From contig JBDRUT010000004.1 of NCBI GenBank assembly GCA_039801465.1, positions 62,001 to 126,000 on the forward strand: a DNA stretch of 64,000 nt. Reading direction: 5' to 3'. The first letter of the stretch is position 1; each line of letters starts with the position of its first letter. The DNA comes from JAOABV01 sp039801465 (GTDB lineage: Bacteria > Hydrothermota > Tepidihabitantia > Tepidihabitantales > CAIPLT01). Shown here piece by piece: positions 32,741 to 42,508 of the stretch. The notes below the pieces were generated by a model, which saw nothing but the letters and a program-made list of their open reading frames with translations, searched no databases and was not told where the DNA came from. A program made the position numbers and the translations under genes.

Positions 32741-32768
32741 TTGACATCTGGGTTATTTTTTGTATAAT
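32741..32768 (+). promoter_or_regulatory. Promoter of the glycosyltransferase gene, leaderless geometry
   Basis: Consensus TTGACA (32741-32746) and consensus TATAAT (32763-32768) are separated by 16 bp. The start site should be near 32775, exactly the GTG taken as the start codon. A TTG at 32760 overlaps the -10 box and cannot be transcribed from this promoter. Confidence 0.85.
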
Positions 32769-32774
32769 TTACGC

Positions 32775-33713
32775 GTGGTAAAGTATTCAATTATTGTTCC
32801 GGCTTTTAATGAAGAGGAAAATATTGTTCCGTTGATTGAGAAGTTATCGCAAGTTATCACGCCTGAATATGAGGTTGTTTTGGTTGATGATGGAAGTGTG
32901 GATAATACTTATAGGAAAGCCATTGAACTTGTATCAAAGTATAAGTTTTTACTAGTCAAACGGCATAATCGCAATTTAGGAAAGACTGAGGCAATTTTAA
33001 CTGGTGCTCGTTCTGCCAAAGGTGACTATTTGATTATTTTTGATGCGGATTTACAATATGCGCCAACTGATATTCCAAGATTTGTTGCTGAGTTAGAAAA
33101 AGGTGCTGATATGTGTGTGGGATGGAAACAAGGTAAATATGAGAAACGAGGTGTGTCTAATATTTATAATTTCTTGGCTCGAAAAATATTCGGATTAAAA
33201 ATTCATGACTTAAATGCGATGAAGGCATTTCGTAAAGAATTATTATGGGATGTTGTATCACTTCGTAAAGATTGGCATCGTTATCTTGTGCCATTAGCTC
33301 AGGACAAAGGATATGAGATTCGAGAAATAAAAGTTCAAATTTTTCCCCGTTACGCTGGTAAACCAAAATATCAAAGTCTGTTTCGGGTTTTTATTGGGTT
33401 ATTTGATTTATTGGCAGTTGGATTTCAAATTCGTATTATGCGTAAGCCAATGTTTTATTTAGGAATGTTCGGATTTATCACAATGATGCTGGGAGTTTTA
33501 GTTGGAATTATTGCTTTAATTTTAAGATTTTTCGGACATGGGTTTAGACCATTATTATATTTGGTAATCTTATTAATTTTGGCAGGTTTATTAATCTTCG
33601 GATTTGGATTTATCGGCGAAGCAGTTGCTCATATTTCTGAGCGTTTGGAACGGATTGAAAAAGAGATTCAACAATCAAGATTTTCTGAGCGCAATCGTTC
33701 GGAGAAGATGTAA
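32775..33713 (+). CDS. Family 2 glycosyltransferase, DPM1/GtrB-like
   Basis: GTG 32775 is chosen because it coincides with the predicted transcription start and directly precedes the conserved KYSIIVPAFNEEENIVPLIE. The 312-aa protein has a GT2 fold with VDDGSVDNT and the metal-binding FDADLQYAP, then two C-terminal membrane helices (about 228-292) and a charged tail. Relatives transfer mannose or glucose from a nucleotide sugar to polyprenyl phosphate. Together with the flippase-like protein downstream it may make and move a lipid-linked sugar. GDP-mannose could come from ManC (6063). Confidence 0.88.
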   Translation: MVKYSIIVPAFNEEENIVPLIEKLSQVITPEYEVVLVDDGSVDNTYRKAIELVSKYKFLLVKRHNRNLGKTEAILTGARSAKGDYLIIFDADLQYAPTDIPRFVAELEKGADMCVGWKQGKYEKRGVSNIYNFLARKIFGLKIHDLNAMKAFRKELLWDVVSLRKDWHRYLVPLAQDKGYEIREIKVQIFPRYAGKPKYQSLFRVFIGLFDLLAVGFQIRIMRKPMFYLGMFGFITMMLGVLVGIIALILRFFGHGFRPLLYLVILLILAGLLIFGFGFIGEAVAHISERLERIEKEIQQSRFSERNRSEKM

Positions 33714-33785
33714 GCCTGAGCTGTGCTGATAAGAAGATTATAATTTTATAATGCTGACCAATATCAATTTGAGACATAAACGTAG

Positions 33786-34892
33786 ATGAAAAAAAGACTG
33801 TTCTCATTATTGCAAATAATTATTACAATCATTTTGCTTTTTTATTTGATTCGAAAAGTAAATATAAAAGACGCTTATGAAATAATGAAACAAGTTAATA
33901 TTGTCTATTATCTGTTCAGCGTTTTTTTATGTTTTATCTTTTTAGTTCTCAGTAACTGGCGATGGAAAATTTTACTTGATGCGCGTAATCTAAAGTTTTC
34001 ATTTGGCTATCTCTTAAAAGTCTATTTTGCATCGTGGTTTTTTAATAATATTTTACCAACTGCAATTGGCGGAGATATAATTCGAATCGCTTATACTATC
34101 CAAAAAGATTCAGAAACTGGCCGACATCGAACTTCACCAGCACTTGCTGCAGCCTTTGTTGACCGGTTTATCGGATTTATTGGTATTTTCTTTTTTGCCT
34201 CATTAGCATCCGGTGTGCTTTTTTTAGCGAAAATGGGCAGTAATCGCTATTTGCTTTTAGAATTAGTCGGTTTTATATTTTTAATGTTAGTATTGTTGGC
34301 GATGTTTTCGGATAAAGTGCATCGGATTTTTTCGCAAATATTTTCTCGTATTAAAGTCTTACGGCTAGGTGAACGATTCGAACATGCCTATCAAGAAATA
34401 AAAGAATATCGACAGATTAAAGATAAACTCGTATGGAGCTTTCTGCTTTCACTATTGGTACAAGGTACAATTGCAATGGTCTGGTGGTTGATTGGGCTAG
34501 GAATTTCCGTTAAAAAGTCAATCTTATATTACTTTTTATATATTCCGGCAATTGGCGTAATCACGATGATTCCAATATCTGTGGGTGGCTTAGGAATTAG
34601 AGAAAATAGTTTTGTCTATATGTTTCATACTTTTGTTGGTGTTGCTAAAGAAAAAGCAACTGCAATAAGTGCGCTCTTTTTGGTTATTAATTTAATGTTT
34701 GCATTTATTGGCGGTGTTGTATTTTTATTTATGAAACGGCAAGCCCAAACTGACTCGGGTCGCTTTTCAACAACATGTAATAGAATTGCGCAAAATAATG
34801 AGAAGCGAACCGCAGATAAGGAAAAGCAGATTTTTGTTATTAAAGAAAATAAAACTAAGGAGGAAGAGAATGAGTTTTTTACCAAGACCTAA
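33786..34892 (+). CDS. Flippase-like membrane protein (UPF0104/LPG synthase TM family)
   Basis: The 368-aa protein has about eight membrane helices and family motifs: SNWRWKILLDAR, ASWFFNNILPTAIGGDIIRI, ALAAAFVDRFIGFIGIFFFA, and GVITMIPISVGGLGIRE near the C-terminal part. The family includes the membrane domain of lysyl-phosphatidylglycerol synthase and proteins thought to move lipid-linked sugars. It follows the glycosyltransferase by 72 bp. Its last 23 bp overlap hisC, and the hisC ribosome site lies inside its coding sequence. Confidence 0.85.
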   Translation: MKKRLFSLLQIIITIILLFYLIRKVNIKDAYEIMKQVNIVYYLFSVFLCFIFLVLSNWRWKILLDARNLKFSFGYLLKVYFASWFFNNILPTAIGGDIIRIAYTIQKDSETGRHRTSPALAAAFVDRFIGFIGIFFFASLASGVLFLAKMGSNRYLLLELVGFIFLMLVLLAMFSDKVHRIFSQIFSRIKVLRLGERFEHAYQEIKEYRQIKDKLVWSFLLSLLVQGTIAMVWWLIGLGISVKKSILYYFLYIPAIGVITMIPISVGGLGIRENSFVYMFHTFVGVAKEKATAISALFLVINLMFAFIGGVVFLFMKRQAQTDSGRFSTTCNRIAQNNEKRTADKEKQIFVIKENKTKEEENEFFTKT

Positions 34893-35964
34893 TATTGCGG
34901 CAATAAAACCCTATAAGCCCGGTAAACCAATTGAAGAGGTTGCTCGGGAATTGAACTTAGTAGGTAAGATTATCAAATTGGCATCAAATGAAAATCCCTT
35001 GGGAACTTCACCTAAAGCCCTAAATGCGATGAAAAAATATCTTACAGAAATGCATCTCTATCCGGATGACAATGGATATTATCTGAAACAAAAACTGGCT
35101 GAAAAACATAATGTCAGCATTGACAATATCATTTTAGGAAATGGTTCAGTTGAACTTATCTATTTTGCTTGTCTTACTTTCTTAAATCCTTATGAGCGAT
35201 TAATGCGCAGTAATGGTTCTTTCTTAATGGCGAAAATCGGCGCAGAAGTAGTTGGTAGTATGACTCAAGATATTCCACTTAAAGAATATCGGCATGATTT
35301 GTCAAGAATGTTATCAGAAATTACCGCTCAAACTAAAATCATCTATATTGATAACCCAATTAATCCGCTCGGAACTTGTATATGGGCTAATGAACTTGAT
35401 GAATTTATGGATAAGGTACCTAATTTTGTCTTGGTGATTATTGATGAAGCCTATTATGATTATATTACGGAAAAAGAATATCCGGATTCTATGAAATATC
35501 TACAGGAAGGCAAGAATGTCTTGATTTTAAGAACTTTTTCTAAGATTTATGGTTTAGCCGGATTAAGAATTGGTTACGGAATTGCAAAACCAGAGATTAT
35601 TAATAGTATGATGAAAGTGCGCACACCATTTAATGTTAATCGTTTAGCCCAGGTTGCGGCAATTGCTGCTTTAGATGATACGAGCCATATTAAACGGAGC
35701 CGACGGATTAATGAACAGGGTAAAAAGTATTTATATCGGGAATTTGCCAAACTAAAAATCTTTTATTTGCCGACTTATGCTAATTTTGTCTTTACTAATT
35801 TTGCGACTGATTCCAAAGATATTTTTGAAGCACTCCAACAACGCCGAGTGATTACTCGAATGATAAAAGAATATGGTTTTCCTAATGCTTTACGCATCAG
35901 TATTGGAACACGAGCGGAAAATAGAAAATTGATAAAAGAATTAACGGAAGTTCTTAGGTCATAA
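34870..35964 (+). CDS. hisC: Histidinol-phosphate/aromatic aminotransferase
   Basis: ATG 34870 has a perfect AAGGAGG (34857-34863), 6 nt upstream. The 364-aa product is a fold-type I PLP aminotransferase of the HisC subgroup: IKLASNENPLGTSPKA, GNGSVELI, NPINPLGT, VIIDEAYYDY, and the PLP lysine in RTFSKIYGLAGLRIGYG. It should transaminate imidazole-acetol phosphate in histidine synthesis, though HisC-like enzymes also act on phenylalanine and tyrosine precursors. No other his gene is nearby, so the aromatic role is possible. Confidence 0.9.
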   Translation: MSFLPRPNIAAIKPYKPGKPIEEVARELNLVGKIIKLASNENPLGTSPKALNAMKKYLTEMHLYPDDNGYYLKQKLAEKHNVSIDNIILGNGSVELIYFACLTFLNPYERLMRSNGSFLMAKIGAEVVGSMTQDIPLKEYRHDLSRMLSEITAQTKIIYIDNPINPLGTCIWANELDEFMDKVPNFVLVIIDEAYYDYITEKEYPDSMKYLQEGKNVLILRTFSKIYGLAGLRIGYGIAKPEIINSMMKVRTPFNVNRLAQVAAIAALDDTSHIKRSRRINEQGKKYLYREFAKLKIFYLPTYANFVFTNFATDSKDIFEALQQRRVITRMIKEYGFPNALRISIGTRAENRKLIKELTEVLRS

Positions 35965-35997
35965 TATATAATTTGGGTAGATAAATTAGGAGGGGTT

Positions 35998-37458
35998 ATG
36001 AAACATTCGTCTGTTGCGATAAAGGATAAAGAATTAGTGGCGATTGCGCTCAACTCAGCTAAGATGAAAGGAGCGAGTTATGTCGATGTGCGATTGATTC
36101 GCAAACAGGAGGAATATATTTTTGTAAAAAACGGCCGATGTGAAGTATTGAAACGGGATGAAGATGCCGGTATCGGTGTTCGTGTAATTGCTCATGGTTG
36201 CTGGGGATTTGCGGCAACTGCGAAATTAAATAAAGACGAAATCGCTAAAACTGCAGGGTTAGCTGTGCGCGTGGCGAAGGCATCATCAACCTTAAAGTCA
36301 AAAGACGTGCTTTTAGATGCAAAAGAAAAAACTGTTGGTTCTTACAAAACTAAAATTGTTAAAGACCCGTTTATGATTTCTTTGGAAGATAAGTTGTCAT
36401 TACTTTCAACAGTGTATGAAATAATGCGGAAGGTAAAAGGCATATCTTTGGTAGAAAGTGAACTCTCTTTTAATAAGAAATTTCAAATCTTCGCTGCCTC
36501 TGATGATTCTTATATTGAACAATGGATTTATCAGTCAGGTGGATTTATTGCCGCGACCGCAGTTAAAGGTAGTATTACGGGCGAACGCTCTTATCCCGGA
36601 ATGCATGGTCATTATAAAACTGCTGGTTATGAGTTTATCGAATCGCAGAAGTTTTTAGAAAATGCTCAGCGAGTAGCAGAAGAAGCAGTTGCGCTGACTA
36701 CTGCGCGGGAATGTCCGGAAATGACCACCACTGTTATCTGTGATGGTTCAATGACCGCAATTCAAATTCACGAGACCATTGGCCATCCGACCGAACTTGA
36801 CCGCGTGTTAGGAACTGAAGTCAGTTTAGCCGGTAAAAGCCATTTAACTATTGATAAACTTTATAAATTTCAGATGGGTTCACCAATTGTTAATATCACG
36901 GCAGATGCGACAATTGAAGGTGGTCTCGGTTCTTTTGGTTTTGATGACGAAGGAGTGCCAGCACAAAAAACCTATTTGATAAAAGATGGAATTTTTAATG
37001 GTTATTTAACATCCCGAGAAACAGCACCGGTTATCAATCAATCTTCAAATGGAGCAATGCGTGCAGATTCCTGGGCATCGATTCCGCTTATCCGGATGAC
37101 CAATATCAATCTTTTACCTGGTACCTGGACCTTGGAAGATTTAATTGCGGATACAGAAGACGGCATTTATCTTGAGTCTGCAGGTTCTCCAAGTATTGAT
37201 GATATGCGACTTAATTATCATATCTCATCAGAAATTGGTTGGTTGATTAAAAATGGGAAAAAGACTGAGATGATTAGAAGACCTTCTTATTCAGGTATCT
37301 CTTACGAGATTTGGCGTAATTGCGATGCGATTTGTAATGAGAATTATTGGGAAGTTTGGGGTGTGCCGAATTGTGGTAAAGGTGACCCAATGCAAACAAT
37401 GACCGTTGGTCATGGTGCGGCACCAACACGATTTAGAAATATTAAGTTGGGAAAATAA
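35998..37458 (+). CDS. tldD: TldD family metalloprotease
   Basis: The 486-aa protein carries the TldD active-site motif HETIGH (in IQIHETIGHPTELDRVLG), which supplies zinc ligands, and the conserved GSPIVNITADATIEGGLGSFG and GIYLESAGSPSIDDMRLN segments. TldD pairs with TldE (PmbA) to form a protease that digests unfolded peptides and matures some ribosomal peptides in other bacteria. AGGAGGGG (35989-35996) lies immediately before ATG 35998. The TldE-like partner follows at 37657. Confidence 0.93.
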   Translation: MKHSSVAIKDKELVAIALNSAKMKGASYVDVRLIRKQEEYIFVKNGRCEVLKRDEDAGIGVRVIAHGCWGFAATAKLNKDEIAKTAGLAVRVAKASSTLKSKDVLLDAKEKTVGSYKTKIVKDPFMISLEDKLSLLSTVYEIMRKVKGISLVESELSFNKKFQIFAASDDSYIEQWIYQSGGFIAATAVKGSITGERSYPGMHGHYKTAGYEFIESQKFLENAQRVAEEAVALTTARECPEMTTTVICDGSMTAIQIHETIGHPTELDRVLGTEVSLAGKSHLTIDKLYKFQMGSPIVNITADATIEGGLGSFGFDDEGVPAQKTYLIKDGIFNGYLTSRETAPVINQSSNGAMRADSWASIPLIRMTNINLLPGTWTLEDLIADTEDGIYLESAGSPSIDDMRLNYHISSEIGWLIKNGKKTEMIRRPSYSGISYEIWRNCDAICNENYWEVWGVPNCGKGDPMQTMTVGHGAAPTRFRNIKLGK

Positions 37459-37462
37459 GAAA

Positions 37463-37639
37463 ATGCTGCGGAAAACACTGAAAGCAAAATCTCAACGCAG
37501 ACAGCCATTGTTAAATGAACATATCGAATCTTGGAGACAATTAAAATCTAACCCTGGAAATAGATTTTTGTTAATAAACCTACCTATAGACAGTTTTGAA
37601 AAATCCAAGAAACTTCAGTGTTTTCTTGAGCAATATTAA
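37463..37639 (+). CDS. Small hypothetical protein between tldD and tldE
   Basis: A 58-aa frame starts at ATG 37463, 4 bp after tldD, and ends 17 bp before tldE. It is basic at the N-terminus (MLRKTLKAKSQRRQPLLNEH) and ends in SFEKSKKLQCFLEQY. No ribosome site or family is visible. Part of its 5' end (GGAAAACACTGAAAGCA) resembles words of the dispersed repeats, so it may be a repeat-derived spacer rather than a gene. Confidence 0.25.
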   Translation: MLRKTLKAKSQRRQPLLNEHIESWRQLKSNPGNRFLLINLPIDSFEKSKKLQCFLEQY

Positions 37640-37656
37640 AAAAAGAGGAGAAATTT

Positions 37657-38997
37657 ATGATTGATAAAAATAGAACCCGAGAATTACTTTCTGCAGGATT
37701 AGCTCCTTTAGATATGAGCGAAGTCGGAATATTTTCAGTTCAGCGGGGAACGACTCGTTTTGCAAATTCAATAATTCACCAGAACATAACAGTGGAAAAC
37801 CCTTATCTTTGGATCCGTGTAATTATTGATTCGGCCGAAGGGAAAAAAATTGGCGGGCTTTCCACTCGTAATCTGACACCATCCGGAATAAAAATGGCTG
37901 TGTGTAAGGCAGCCGAATTGGCAATGCACGCGACGCCGGATAAAGATTTTGTTAGTCTTCCTAAGCCGACCAAATCAGAAAAATCAAAACTCCCAAAAGA
38001 ACCGGTTGAGTTCATTACACCGGAACAACGAGCAGTTGCAGTAAGAAAAATTGTTAAAACCGCTAAAAAGTACAATTTAGATGTTGCAGGAGTAATACAT
38101 ACGAGTACTTACAGTTTGGGTGTAAAAAACAGTTTTGGTATTGATAAATATGCGCAAGGCACTGATACTTATGTCTCAGTTACCGCAATGACTGAAAACA
38201 GTTCAGGATTTGCTTCTGCTGCAGATAAGAAATTTAGCAATATTGATTGGGAAAGATTGGCTGAGATTGCATCGGAAAAAGCTTTGTTAAGCCGAAATCC
38301 TAAAGAAGTTGCACCAGGAGCCTATACAGTATTATTAGAACCATTTGCCGTTGCTGAAATTATTATGTTCCTTGGATGGTTGGAATTTGGCGCAAAAGCA
38401 TTTGCGGAAAAACGTTCAGTAATCTCCCAAAAATTAGGAAAGTTAATAACCGGTGAGAATATAACGATAATTGATGATTATACCCATCCAAAATCTTTAG
38501 CCTTTCCTTTTGATTTTGAAGGTGCAGACCGCAAGAAAGTTGTATTAATTGATAAAGGCATTGCGAAAGGAGTTGTTTTCGATTCCTTCTATGCTCATAA
38601 ACTAAAAAAAGACAACACTGGTCATGCTTTACCACAGCCGAATCCATATGGACCTTATCCAGCAAATTTAGTCGTGAAACCAGGAACAAAATCAATGGAT
38701 GAGATGCTCAAGATGCTTGATAAGGGTATTCTGATTACAAGGTTCTGGTATACAAGGGTCGTTGACCCAGATCGAACTTTAATCACTGGTTTAACCCGAG
38801 ATGGAACTTTTTGGGTAGAAAGAGGGAAAATCCAGTATGGGATAAAGAATCTCCGTTATACAATAAATATTTATGAAACACTAAAAAAGGTCATTGCCAT
38901 CTCCAAAGAGACTTTTCTTACTGGTGAAAACGCTTCAGTAGTTGCACCTGCACTTTTAATTAAAGATTTTAATTTTACGGGTAAAACTCAATACTAA
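37657..38997 (+). CDS. TldE/PmbA family protein
   Basis: The 446-aa protein is a member of the TldD/PmbA fold lacking the HExxxH zinc motif, as expected for the TldE/PmbA partner. Recognisable segments are SVQRGTTRFANSIIHQN near residues 30-46, AYTVLLEPFAVAEIIMFLGW in the middle, and KGVVFDSFYAHKLKK with GHALPQPNPYGPYPANL later. It forms a heterodimeric protease with TldD at 35998. AAAGAGGAG precedes ATG 37657. Confidence 0.88.
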   Translation: MIDKNRTRELLSAGLAPLDMSEVGIFSVQRGTTRFANSIIHQNITVENPYLWIRVIIDSAEGKKIGGLSTRNLTPSGIKMAVCKAAELAMHATPDKDFVSLPKPTKSEKSKLPKEPVEFITPEQRAVAVRKIVKTAKKYNLDVAGVIHTSTYSLGVKNSFGIDKYAQGTDTYVSVTAMTENSSGFASAADKKFSNIDWERLAEIASEKALLSRNPKEVAPGAYTVLLEPFAVAEIIMFLGWLEFGAKAFAEKRSVISQKLGKLITGENITIIDDYTHPKSLAFPFDFEGADRKKVVLIDKGIAKGVVFDSFYAHKLKKDNTGHALPQPNPYGPYPANLVVKPGTKSMDEMLKMLDKGILITRFWYTRVVDPDRTLITGLTRDGTFWVERGKIQYGIKNLRYTINIYETLKKVIAISKETFLTGENASVVAPALLIKDFNFTGKTQY

Positions 38998-39006
38998 GAA
39001 TTAACT

Positions 39007-39040
39007 GGTGGCATAGGACAATTTCATAATCTATGCCACC
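39007..39040 (+). terminator. Strong hairpin after tldE
   Basis: GGTGGCATAG (39007-39016) pairs perfectly with CTATGCCACC (39031-39040) over a 14-nt loop, 10 bp after the tldE stop. There is no T-tract, so it may stabilise the 3' end or act with a Rho-like factor rather than terminate by itself. Confidence 0.5.
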
Positions 39041-39063
39041 AACACTTTAAGCGAAAATTAGAA

Positions 39064-39495
39064 ATGGAAGAACGACCATTATCGGAACAAGTCGTCCACG
39101 AAACTATAATTAATCTTATTAAAAAGAGTTTATATAATTATCCTAATCCGAGTCAACCACATCTAATGACATTTGTCAACCATCCGTTGCGCAATAAAGT
39201 TGTGACGGATTTTGAAGGAAATGAATATTATCCGGATATTGTTATTGTCAATACCTTAAACAATAAGATTGTAATGATTGGTGAAGTTGAGACATTTAGT
39301 AGTATTAATGAAGAAGAAGCAAAACAATGGCAAACATTTGCCAATTTAGGTCCGGTCTTCTATCTATTCTATCCCAGAGGACTTTATGAAAAGGTAAAGG
39401 CACTGACCAAAAATATTAAAGTGAGCGGACTGTTTGAATATCAAAAAACCAATGACCACTATACGATTACTCGACACTGGCCTTATCCATCCTAA
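39064..39495 (+). CDS. Hypothetical protein, possible PD-(D/E)xK-like fold
   Basis: The 143-aa protein has no family I can name. The segment EGNEYYPDIVIVNTLNNKIV followed by MIGEVETFSSI reads as two beta strands with Asp (in YPDIV) and Glu (in GEVET), in the spacing of PD-(D/E)xK nuclease-like domains. The usual Lys is absent, so activity is doubtful. The rest alternates helices and strands, with NLGPVFYLFYPRG near the C-terminus. The start at ATG 39064 lacks a ribosome site. It stands alone between tldE and the lipoprotein gene. Confidence 0.6.
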   Translation: MEERPLSEQVVHETIINLIKKSLYNYPNPSQPHLMTFVNHPLRNKVVTDFEGNEYYPDIVIVNTLNNKIVMIGEVETFSSINEEEAKQWQTFANLGPVFYLFYPRGLYEKVKALTKNIKVSGLFEYQKTNDHYTITRHWPYPS

Positions 39496-39588
39496 TGTCG
39501 ATATACTTGAAGCAGATTGTGATAATGAGTAATTAACCTTTAGTTTAATATGGATAAGAGTTTTCTACAAAACCCCAATGTTTTTAGC

Positions 39589-39617
39589 TTGACAAAAAGG
39601 TTTTTGGGGATTAAATT
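39589..39617 (+). promoter_or_regulatory. Promoter of the repeat lipoprotein gene
   Basis: TTGACA (39589-39594) and TAAATT (39612-39617) are separated by 17 bp. The predicted transcript starts near 39624 and includes an AAGAAAGAG ribosome site before ATG 39653. Confidence 0.55.
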
Positions 39618-39652
39618 AAATCAATCGTAAATTCATTATAAGAAAGAGCATA

Positions 39653-41524
39653 ATGAAACGATATTGGCCGATTATAATATTAATTCTATTTATTACCTGC
39701 AAGAGAAATAAAGCGCCAGATACTCCGGTAACACCTTTTGGACCTTCTGTTGGTTATCAATATGGAGAATATAATTTTTCTACTAAAACTACTGACCCGA
39801 ATGGAGACGATATTGCTTATCAATTTTATTGGGGAGATGGCGATAGTTCAGAGTGGAGTGATTTTATGCGAAGCGGTGATTCAATCATTATGTCAAAGTC
39901 TTGGTCAACTGCTAACTCATATACAATTAAAGCCCGAGCAATGGATACTAAAGGAAAAATTTCCAGTTGGTCAAATGGACACTTAATTACTATTCGGCAG
40001 AATTTGTTACCTAATATTCCTTCTATGCCAAGTGGTCCGTTATCGGCAAGAATTGATGCGCTTTGTAGTTTTAGCACATCAACGACTGACCCGGATAATG
40101 ATAGTATTGCTTATCAATTTGATTGGGGAGATGGAACTTTTTCAAATTGGTCCAATTTTATACTCGGCGGCGTAACTTGCACAATGTCTCATCATTGGTC
40201 TTCCGAAGGAACTTACTTAGTTAAGGCAAGAGCAAAAGATATTAAAGGTGCAGTTACTAATTGGTCAAATGCTCACGCAATTACAATTTCCAATGCTTTA
40301 ATCTGGACTAGGATATTTGGTTCAGATGATGACGATATCGGATTTTTAGGCCAACCAACATCTGATGGAGGATATATTATTGTGGGTACAACATCTTCAT
40401 ACGGTAGTTCTGATATTTGGTTGATTAAGACAGATTCATTAGGTCTTGAACAATGGAATAAAACCTTTGGTGGAACTGGTGATGATTATGGTTATTCTAT
40501 GCAACAAACATCAGATGGTGGGTATATTATTATTGGCACAACAGAGTCATATGGAGCCGGCGGTTCTGATATTTGGCTTATCAAAACCGATTCTTTAGGT
40601 AATGAGCAATGGCAAAAGACTTTTGGGGGAACTAGCGACGATTTTGGTAAATCAGTCCAACAGACTCCGGATGGCGGATATATTCTAGTCGGAAGTATTG
40701 AAACTGGAGGAACAAACGGAATTGATGTTTTGTTAATTAAAACCAACTCTTTAGGCACGATGCAATGGAACAAAAACTTTCACAAAAATGAAGAAGATTA
40801 TGGTGAAGAGGTGAAAAGAACTATTGATGGCGGATACATTATTGTCGGTTGGACTTATTTCTGGGATGCTGAAAATATTGATGTTTGGCTAATTAAGACT
40901 GACGCTAATGGAAATATGCAATGGAACAAAACTTTTAACAACGCAGATGAGGATTACGGTTTTTCCGTGCAACAGACAACAGATGGTGGATATATTATTA
41001 CTGGTGCCACTTATTCTTATGATTTAGATAATATTGATGTCTGGTTAATCAAAACCTCAACCACTGGTAGTCGGCAATGGGACAAGACTTTTCACAAAAA
41101 CGATGAAGATTGCGGATACTCAGTTCAGCAGACAACAGATGGTGGTTATATTATTACTGGATATACATTTTCTGACAATGCTGATGTTTGGTTAATCAAG
41201 ACCAATTCAACTGGTACAATGCAATGGAATAAGACTATTGGCGGAGTCGATGACGATTTTGGGTATTCAGTTCGACAGACTGCAGATGCAGGATATATTA
41301 TAACTGGTGCAACGGACTCATATGGTACAGGTTATTTAGATGTTTTGTTAATTAAGACTGACCGAGCTGGTAATTTTGTATTGCCCAATGCTAAGTATAG
41401 GCGTAACGAAAGCAAACCAATAGTTTCTCTCAAACTAACAAAATCTCGTTTTTCAATCCCGCGTCAGTTGCCATCTCTTCAACACGATCTGCAACGAACC
41501 AAACTAAATCCTAAAAACAATTGA
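39653..41524 (+). CDS. Repeat-containing surface lipoprotein with PKD-like domains
   Basis: The 623-aa protein starts with a lipoprotein signal ending in Cys 22 (ILFITC). Two PKD/Ig-like domains follow at about 29-115 and 120-215 (DPNGDDIAYQFYWGDGDSSEW and DPDNDSIAYQFDWGDGTFSNW). From about 220 to 580, roughly seven repeats of about 50 residues follow, each with TSDGGYIIVG or QQTTDGGYIITG and DVWLIKT(D)xxG. These should close as a beta-propeller. Asp-rich spots within the repeats may bind calcium. It is probably exposed at the cell surface; its ligand is unknown. Confidence 0.85.
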   Translation: MKRYWPIIILILFITCKRNKAPDTPVTPFGPSVGYQYGEYNFSTKTTDPNGDDIAYQFYWGDGDSSEWSDFMRSGDSIIMSKSWSTANSYTIKARAMDTKGKISSWSNGHLITIRQNLLPNIPSMPSGPLSARIDALCSFSTSTTDPDNDSIAYQFDWGDGTFSNWSNFILGGVTCTMSHHWSSEGTYLVKARAKDIKGAVTNWSNAHAITISNALIWTRIFGSDDDDIGFLGQPTSDGGYIIVGTTSSYGSSDIWLIKTDSLGLEQWNKTFGGTGDDYGYSMQQTSDGGYIIIGTTESYGAGGSDIWLIKTDSLGNEQWQKTFGGTSDDFGKSVQQTPDGGYILVGSIETGGTNGIDVLLIKTNSLGTMQWNKNFHKNEEDYGEEVKRTIDGGYIIVGWTYFWDAENIDVWLIKTDANGNMQWNKTFNNADEDYGFSVQQTTDGGYIITGATYSYDLDNIDVWLIKTSTTGSRQWDKTFHKNDEDCGYSVQQTTDGGYIITGYTFSDNADVWLIKTNSTGTMQWNKTIGGVDDDFGYSVRQTADAGYIITGATDSYGTGYLDVLLIKTDRAGNFVLPNAKYRRNESKPIVSLKLTKSRFSIPRQLPSLQHDLQRTKLNPKNN

Positions 41525-41939
41525 ACGAAAATTAAAAATTAGTTCATGTAACTTACTTTCGCAAGTGGTAGAGTGAACAATGAGATGCCTAACCTAATAA
41601 ATATCTTCTTGAGAGATTATGTTAAAGACAAGGCAAAACACTTTGAAATTATTCAGGATTCAGATCGGAATGTTACACCAGAATCGAATGGGAAAATAGT
41701 CGGTCTAATAGAATGAAAAAGTAATAAAATAATTGAAGAACCGATAAAGATAATAAATAACCGCAAAAGTCGTGAAGAGAATTATACTTTCTCTTTATCA
41801 GACTTTAATTTATTGTTTATAAAATGGTTTGAGCAAAATATTGGTTGCTTTTAAGTATACATTTGGCAGATAGTGAAATTAGTTTTCAGGAAAATATAAA
41901 TTGAGCAAAAGCAAATACTACTATTTATAAGGAGGTCTG
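41525..41939. other. 415-bp intergenic region with one doubtful small frame
   Basis: A 43-codon frame (41585-41716) has a protein-like composition (DYVKDKAKHFEIIQDSDRN) but no ribosome site or known family; it may be a gene remnant. The rest is AT-rich. GGAGG (41932-41936) just before 41940 is the ribosome site of the nitroreductase gene. Confidence 0.4.
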
Positions 41940-42503
41940 ATGGATGTAATTGAAGCAATTAATAAGCGCAGGGCATATCGGTCTTTAGACCCAGTGGAAA
42001 TAACACACGAATTAATTGAGGATTTAGCAAAGTCAGCACAACTCGCACCATCGTGTTTTAATAATCAACCCTGGCGCTTTGTGTTTATTTACGACAAAGA
42101 AATGCTGGAAAAGATGAAGACGACTCTGTCTAAAGGCAATGAATGGGCGTATGATGCCTCAATGATAATTGCGGTCTTTAGCAAAAAAGAGTTTGACTGT
42201 ATTATTAAAGACAGGGAATATTATCTTTTAGGTTGTGGAATGGCGGTAGGGTTCTTAATGTTAAGAGCGACTGAGCTTGGATTAATTGCTCATCCAATTG
42301 CTGGATATAGTCCTAAAAAAGTTAAAGAAGTGCTCGGAATTCCTGAAGAGATGAATGTGATAACCTTAATTATTGTCGGAAAGCATTCAGAAATAATTAA
42401 ACCCGTTTTAACTGAGAAACAGGCAAAAGATGAAAAAGAGCGCCCAGCAAGATTTCCTTTAGAAAAATTTGTCTACCACAATAAATATAGTGAGATAGAA
42501 TAA
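41940..42503 (+). CDS. Nitroreductase family protein
   Basis: The 187-aa FMN-dependent protein begins with the family signature MDVIEAINKRRAYRSLDP, followed by SAQLAPSCFNNQPWRFVFI (FMN site) and LGCGMAVGFLMLRATELGL, then GIPEEMNVITLIIVGKHSE. Members reduce nitro compounds, quinones or flavins with NAD(P)H; the substrate cannot be told from sequence. A GGAGG site sits 3 nt before ATG 41940. It converges with the photolyase gene, whose stop lies 5 bp away. Confidence 0.9.
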   Translation: MDVIEAINKRRAYRSLDPVEITHELIEDLAKSAQLAPSCFNNQPWRFVFIYDKEMLEKMKTTLSKGNEWAYDASMIIAVFSKKEFDCIIKDREYYLLGCGMAVGFLMLRATELGLIAHPIAGYSPKKVKEVLGIPEEMNVITLIIVGKHSEIIKPVLTEKQAKDEKERPARFPLEKFVYHNKYSEIE

Positions 42504-42508
42504 GCGAA

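Noticed and set aside
32760..32774. TTG 32760 as start of the glycosyltransferase
   Set aside because: It overlaps the consensus -10 box, so the codon would not be in the transcript.
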